From the NCBI GenBank assembly GCA_965196605.1, contig CBDAKK010000003.1, forward strand, positions 62,001-126,000: 64,000 nucleotides of DNA, read 5' to 3'. The position numbers and the translations under genes are program-made. Every line of letters begins with the position of its first letter. The first letter of the stretch is position 1. The notes beneath the pieces were generated by a model. That model made no database searches. It had not been told where the DNA came from and saw only the letters and a list, made by a program, of their open reading frames with translations. Source of the DNA: CBDAKK01 sp965196605 (lineage in GTDB: Bacteria > Spirochaetota > Spirochaetia > WTKD01 > G963693115). This document shows positions 61,990 to 64,000 of the stretch, in pieces.

Positions 61990-62575
61990 AGCAGTCATGA
62001 GCCTAGGGCTCATGTGTGTACTGGGCGGCGGTGCGTGGGGCGGCACGGTAGCTTTAGGCGCGTGAGGGTGCTTTGCAAGTGTTAAGCAGTCTGCACTGGC
62101 GCACAGTGTTTCTTCCGCGGCGCCCCACCTTTGGAGTGACAGCAGTCATTCGCCTACGGCTCATGTGTGTACTGGGCGGCGGCGCTTGGGGCGGCACGGT
62201 AGCTTTAGGCGCGTGAGGGTGCTTTGCAAGTGTTAAGCAGTCTGCACTGGCGCACAGTGTTTCTTCCGCGGCGCCCCACCTTTGGAGTGACAGCAGTCAT
62301 TCGCCTACGGCTCATGTGTGTACTGGGCGGCGGTGCGTGGGGCGGCACGGTAGCTTTAGGCGCGTGAGGGTGCTTTGCAAGTGTTAAGCAGTCTGCACTG
62401 GCGCACAGTGTTTCTTCCGCGGCGCCCCACCTTTGGAGTGACAGCAGTCATTCGCCTACGGCTCATGTGTGTACTGGGCGGCGGTGCGTGGGGCGGCACG
62501 GTAGCTTTAGGCGCGTGAGGGTGCTTTGCAAGTGTTAAGCAGTCTGCACTGGCGCACAGTGTTTCTTCCGCGGCG
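61990..62575 (+). repeat. 151-bp tandem repeat array, about four copies
   Basis: CTCATGTGTGTACTGGGCGG begins copies at 62008, 62160, 62311 and 62462, giving periods of 152, 151 and 151. Copies are nearly identical (for example GGTGCGTGG versus GGCGCTTGG) and the last is cut near 62575. No gene is supported in it. Confidence 0.9.
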
Positions 62576-63116
62576 CGGCTAAGGCGCGCAAAGGTGCCTT
62601 GCCTAGGTAGCGCTGCTTAAACGCGTAAGGGTGACTTTGTGAGTGCAAGCAGTCTGCTGGCGCACCGTGTGTTTTGGGCGCCGCGGCTTGGACGCGAGGT
62701 TTGCTTTAACGCGTGTAAGTTACTTTGCATGTATAAGCTGCCTGCGTCCCGCAGTCTGTATTCCGCGCTGCGGCTAAAGCCGCAAAGTAGCTTTGCGTAG
62801 GTGGCGCTGCTTAAACGCGTAAGGGTGCTTTGTGAGTGCAAGCAGTCTGCTGGCGCACCGTGTGTTTTGGGCGCCGCGGCTAAAGCGCGCAAAGCTGCCT
62901 TGCCTAGGTGGCGTTGCTTAAGCGCGTAAGAGTTGCTTTGCGAGTGTAAGCAGCCTGCGCTGACGCGCCGTGTGTTTTGGGCGCCGCGACTTAGGCGCGA
63001 GGTTTGCTTTAACGCGTGTAAGTTACTTTGCATGTATAAGCTGCCTGCGTCCCGCAGTCTGTATTCCGCGGCGGTGCGTGGGGCGGCACGGTAGCTTTAG
63101 GCGCGTGAGGGTGCTT
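62576..63116 (+). repeat. Degenerate higher-order repeats
   Basis: Related but diverged units follow the array. A ~100-bp segment (about 62668-62770) recurs at about 62968-63069, and GTGAGTGCAAGCAGTCTGCT with GCGCACCGTGTGTTTTGGGC occurs twice (about 62638 and 62834). The 151-bp unit motif GGTGCGTGGGGCGGCACGGT reappears at about 63072, right beside the detached lipoprotein fragment. Confidence 0.7.
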
Positions 63117-63125
63117 TAGGAATAA

Positions 63126-63278
63126 ACGGTGAGCGTACCATTTTCGCTCACGCTTACTTCTCCGCTTGCTTTGTCTATGCTAGCGCCCGTACCGCTTACG
63201 CTGTATTCAATGGCTCGCGTATCTTCAGCATTGCTTTTTTCTTCCGCTGCCGTCTGAGTGAACCTTTGTTGCGTCTTA
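63126..63278 (-). pseudogene. Detached 153-bp copy of the NHL-lipoprotein gene
   Basis: Matches 61456-61608 over 153 bases with three mismatches. It encodes 'RFTQTAAEEKSNAEDTRAIE' through 'SGEVSVSENGTLTV' in the same frame but has no start or downstream domain. Same orientation as the parent gene. It may be a leftover of duplication or a donor for gene conversion. Confidence 0.8.
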
Positions 63279-63415
63279 GTCACAGAAAGCGTGCATACAA
63301 TACCGCTATAGCAAATTGCATGCTGCGCTAGCGCTTTAGCCACACAAGACGTTCATCTAACACAGGGAGTTGTGGCGACACTCCCCACACACAAAGAGCA
63401 ATAGCCCCCTTAGTG

Positions 63416-64000
63416 TTATTTGAATTTCGGCCATTTACTTTTATCTTTGTTCATTTTTGTCACACTGTTAAAAATATTATCCCACCTCGTCACACTATCT
63501 ACCTTCCAGCCGCTAAGGTCTTGGTTGAACGCTGTAGCACGAGCAAACATCCATGCCATATTCGTGACTTTGGACGTGTCCCAGCTACCAATGCCTTGGT
63601 TGAAAGATGTAGCACTATAAAACATGTCTTCCATATTCTTTACCTGAGACGTGTCCCAGTTACTAATGTCTTCGTTAAAAGCTATAGCCTTAGAAAACAT
63701 ATATGACATATCCCTGACCTGAGAGGTGTTCCACTGACCAATGTCTTGGTTGAAAGATGTAGCACTATAAAACATGTCTTCCATATTCTTTACCTGAGAC
63801 GTGTCCCAGTTACTAATGTCTTCGTTAAAAGCTATAGCCTTAGAAAACATATATGACATATCCCTGACCTGAGAGGTGTTCCACTGACCAATGTCTTGAG
63901 TGAAAACCCCAGCCCCCCAAAACATGCCTACCATATCCGTGACCTGAGACGTGTTCCAGCACTTTATATCACCATTGAATTTAGATTCCCCTTGAAATAA
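63416..64000 (-). CDS. DUF285 (BspA-like) protein, 3' part, runs off the window
   Basis: The frame is open from the window edge (codon at 64000-63998) to the stop at 63416, so the 5' end lies outside. The 194 residues seen are DUF285 units: 'FNGDIKCWNTSQVTDM', 'FNQDIGQWNTSQVRDMSYMF', 'FNEDISNWDTSQVKNMEDMF', closing with 'MNKDKSKWPKFK' like the 41897 gene. A 50-residue (150-bp) segment is repeated in tandem without visible change, starting near 63600 and 63750. Probably a second surface lipoprotein of the same family. Confidence 0.87.
   Translation of the reverse strand, partial: LFQGESKFNGDIKCWNTSQVTDMVGMFWGAGVFTQDIGQWNTSQVRDMSYMFSKAIAFNEDISNWDTSQVKNMEDMFYSATSFNQDIGQWNTSQVRDMSYMFSKAIAFNEDISNWDTSQVKNMEDMFYSATSFNQGIGSWDTSKVTNMAWMFARATAFNQDLSGWKVDSVTRWDNIFNSVTKMNKDKSKWPKFK

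Overview
The window looks like the chromosome of a host-associated spirochaete, most likely a Treponema. The evidence is DUF285 (BspA-like) lipoproteins, relaxed lipoboxes, a LolCDE-like / FtsY / PEGA-protein / RF2 block and many sugar ABC systems with spirochaetal lipoprotein binding components. Genus is an inference from gene content; I saw no rRNA or tRNA gene.

Layout. (1) 327-8851, minus strand: a tightly overlapped block with three LolCDE-type ABC genes, a secreted repeat protein, ftsY, a PEGA-domain protein and prfB, which is read through a programmed +1 frameshift. (2) 9097-11960, plus: thiamin salvage operon thiM-thiE-tenA-thiD. (3) 12001-13987: a quinone-oxidoreductase-like gene and a ketose 3-epimerase. 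(4) 14092-16338: a decayed NYN-domain gene split by an IS1595-type element with perfect 24-bp inverted repeats, an 8-bp target duplication, a dead transposase and an intact RhuM-family cargo gene. (5) 16421-28379: IclR regulator, AraFGH-type transporter, zinc dehydrogenase, second RbsBAC-type transporter, enolase-superfamily sugar-acid dehydratase, DapA-family aldolase and SDR. Together these read as uptake plus oxidation, dehydration and aldol cleavage of a sugar or sugar acid. (6) 28380-29930: a small island with a coiled-coil membrane protein and a HEPN/MNT toxin-antitoxin pair, bracketed by a ~100-bp repeat of the SDR 3' end. (7) 30077-32671: DUF2157/DUF4401/GDYXXLXY membrane operon. (8) 33008-40726: a consensus promoter followed by a CUT1-type ABC transporter (no ATPase), Gfo/Idh oxidoreductase, IolE-like epimerase, ROK repressor, ROK kinase and glucosamine-6-phosphate deaminase; an amino-sugar or keto-sugar utilisation operon.

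(9) 40727-44193: repeat-rich DNA around a DUF285 lipoprotein gene. (10) 44194-52510: a large inverted duplication of phage tail genes. Each ~3.45-kb arm carries a tail-fibre gene, an assembly-like gene and two Dam methylases. A ~546-bp core between the arms holds the 3' end of a baseplate-J gene and the first 14 codons of the next gene. Paired coordinates across the two arms sum to 96713 all the way to the core edges, so inversion of the core would be frame-perfect; this is the strongest candidate for an undescribed switch. (11) 52839-59346: inositol genes (iolB, iolG, iolC, second iolB-like) with an ABC-F protein and a DeoR-like regulator. (12) 59541-64000: an NHL-repeat lipoprotein, a 151-bp tandem array, a detached 98%-identical 153-bp copy of part of the NHL gene, and the 3' part of another DUF285 gene that runs off the window.
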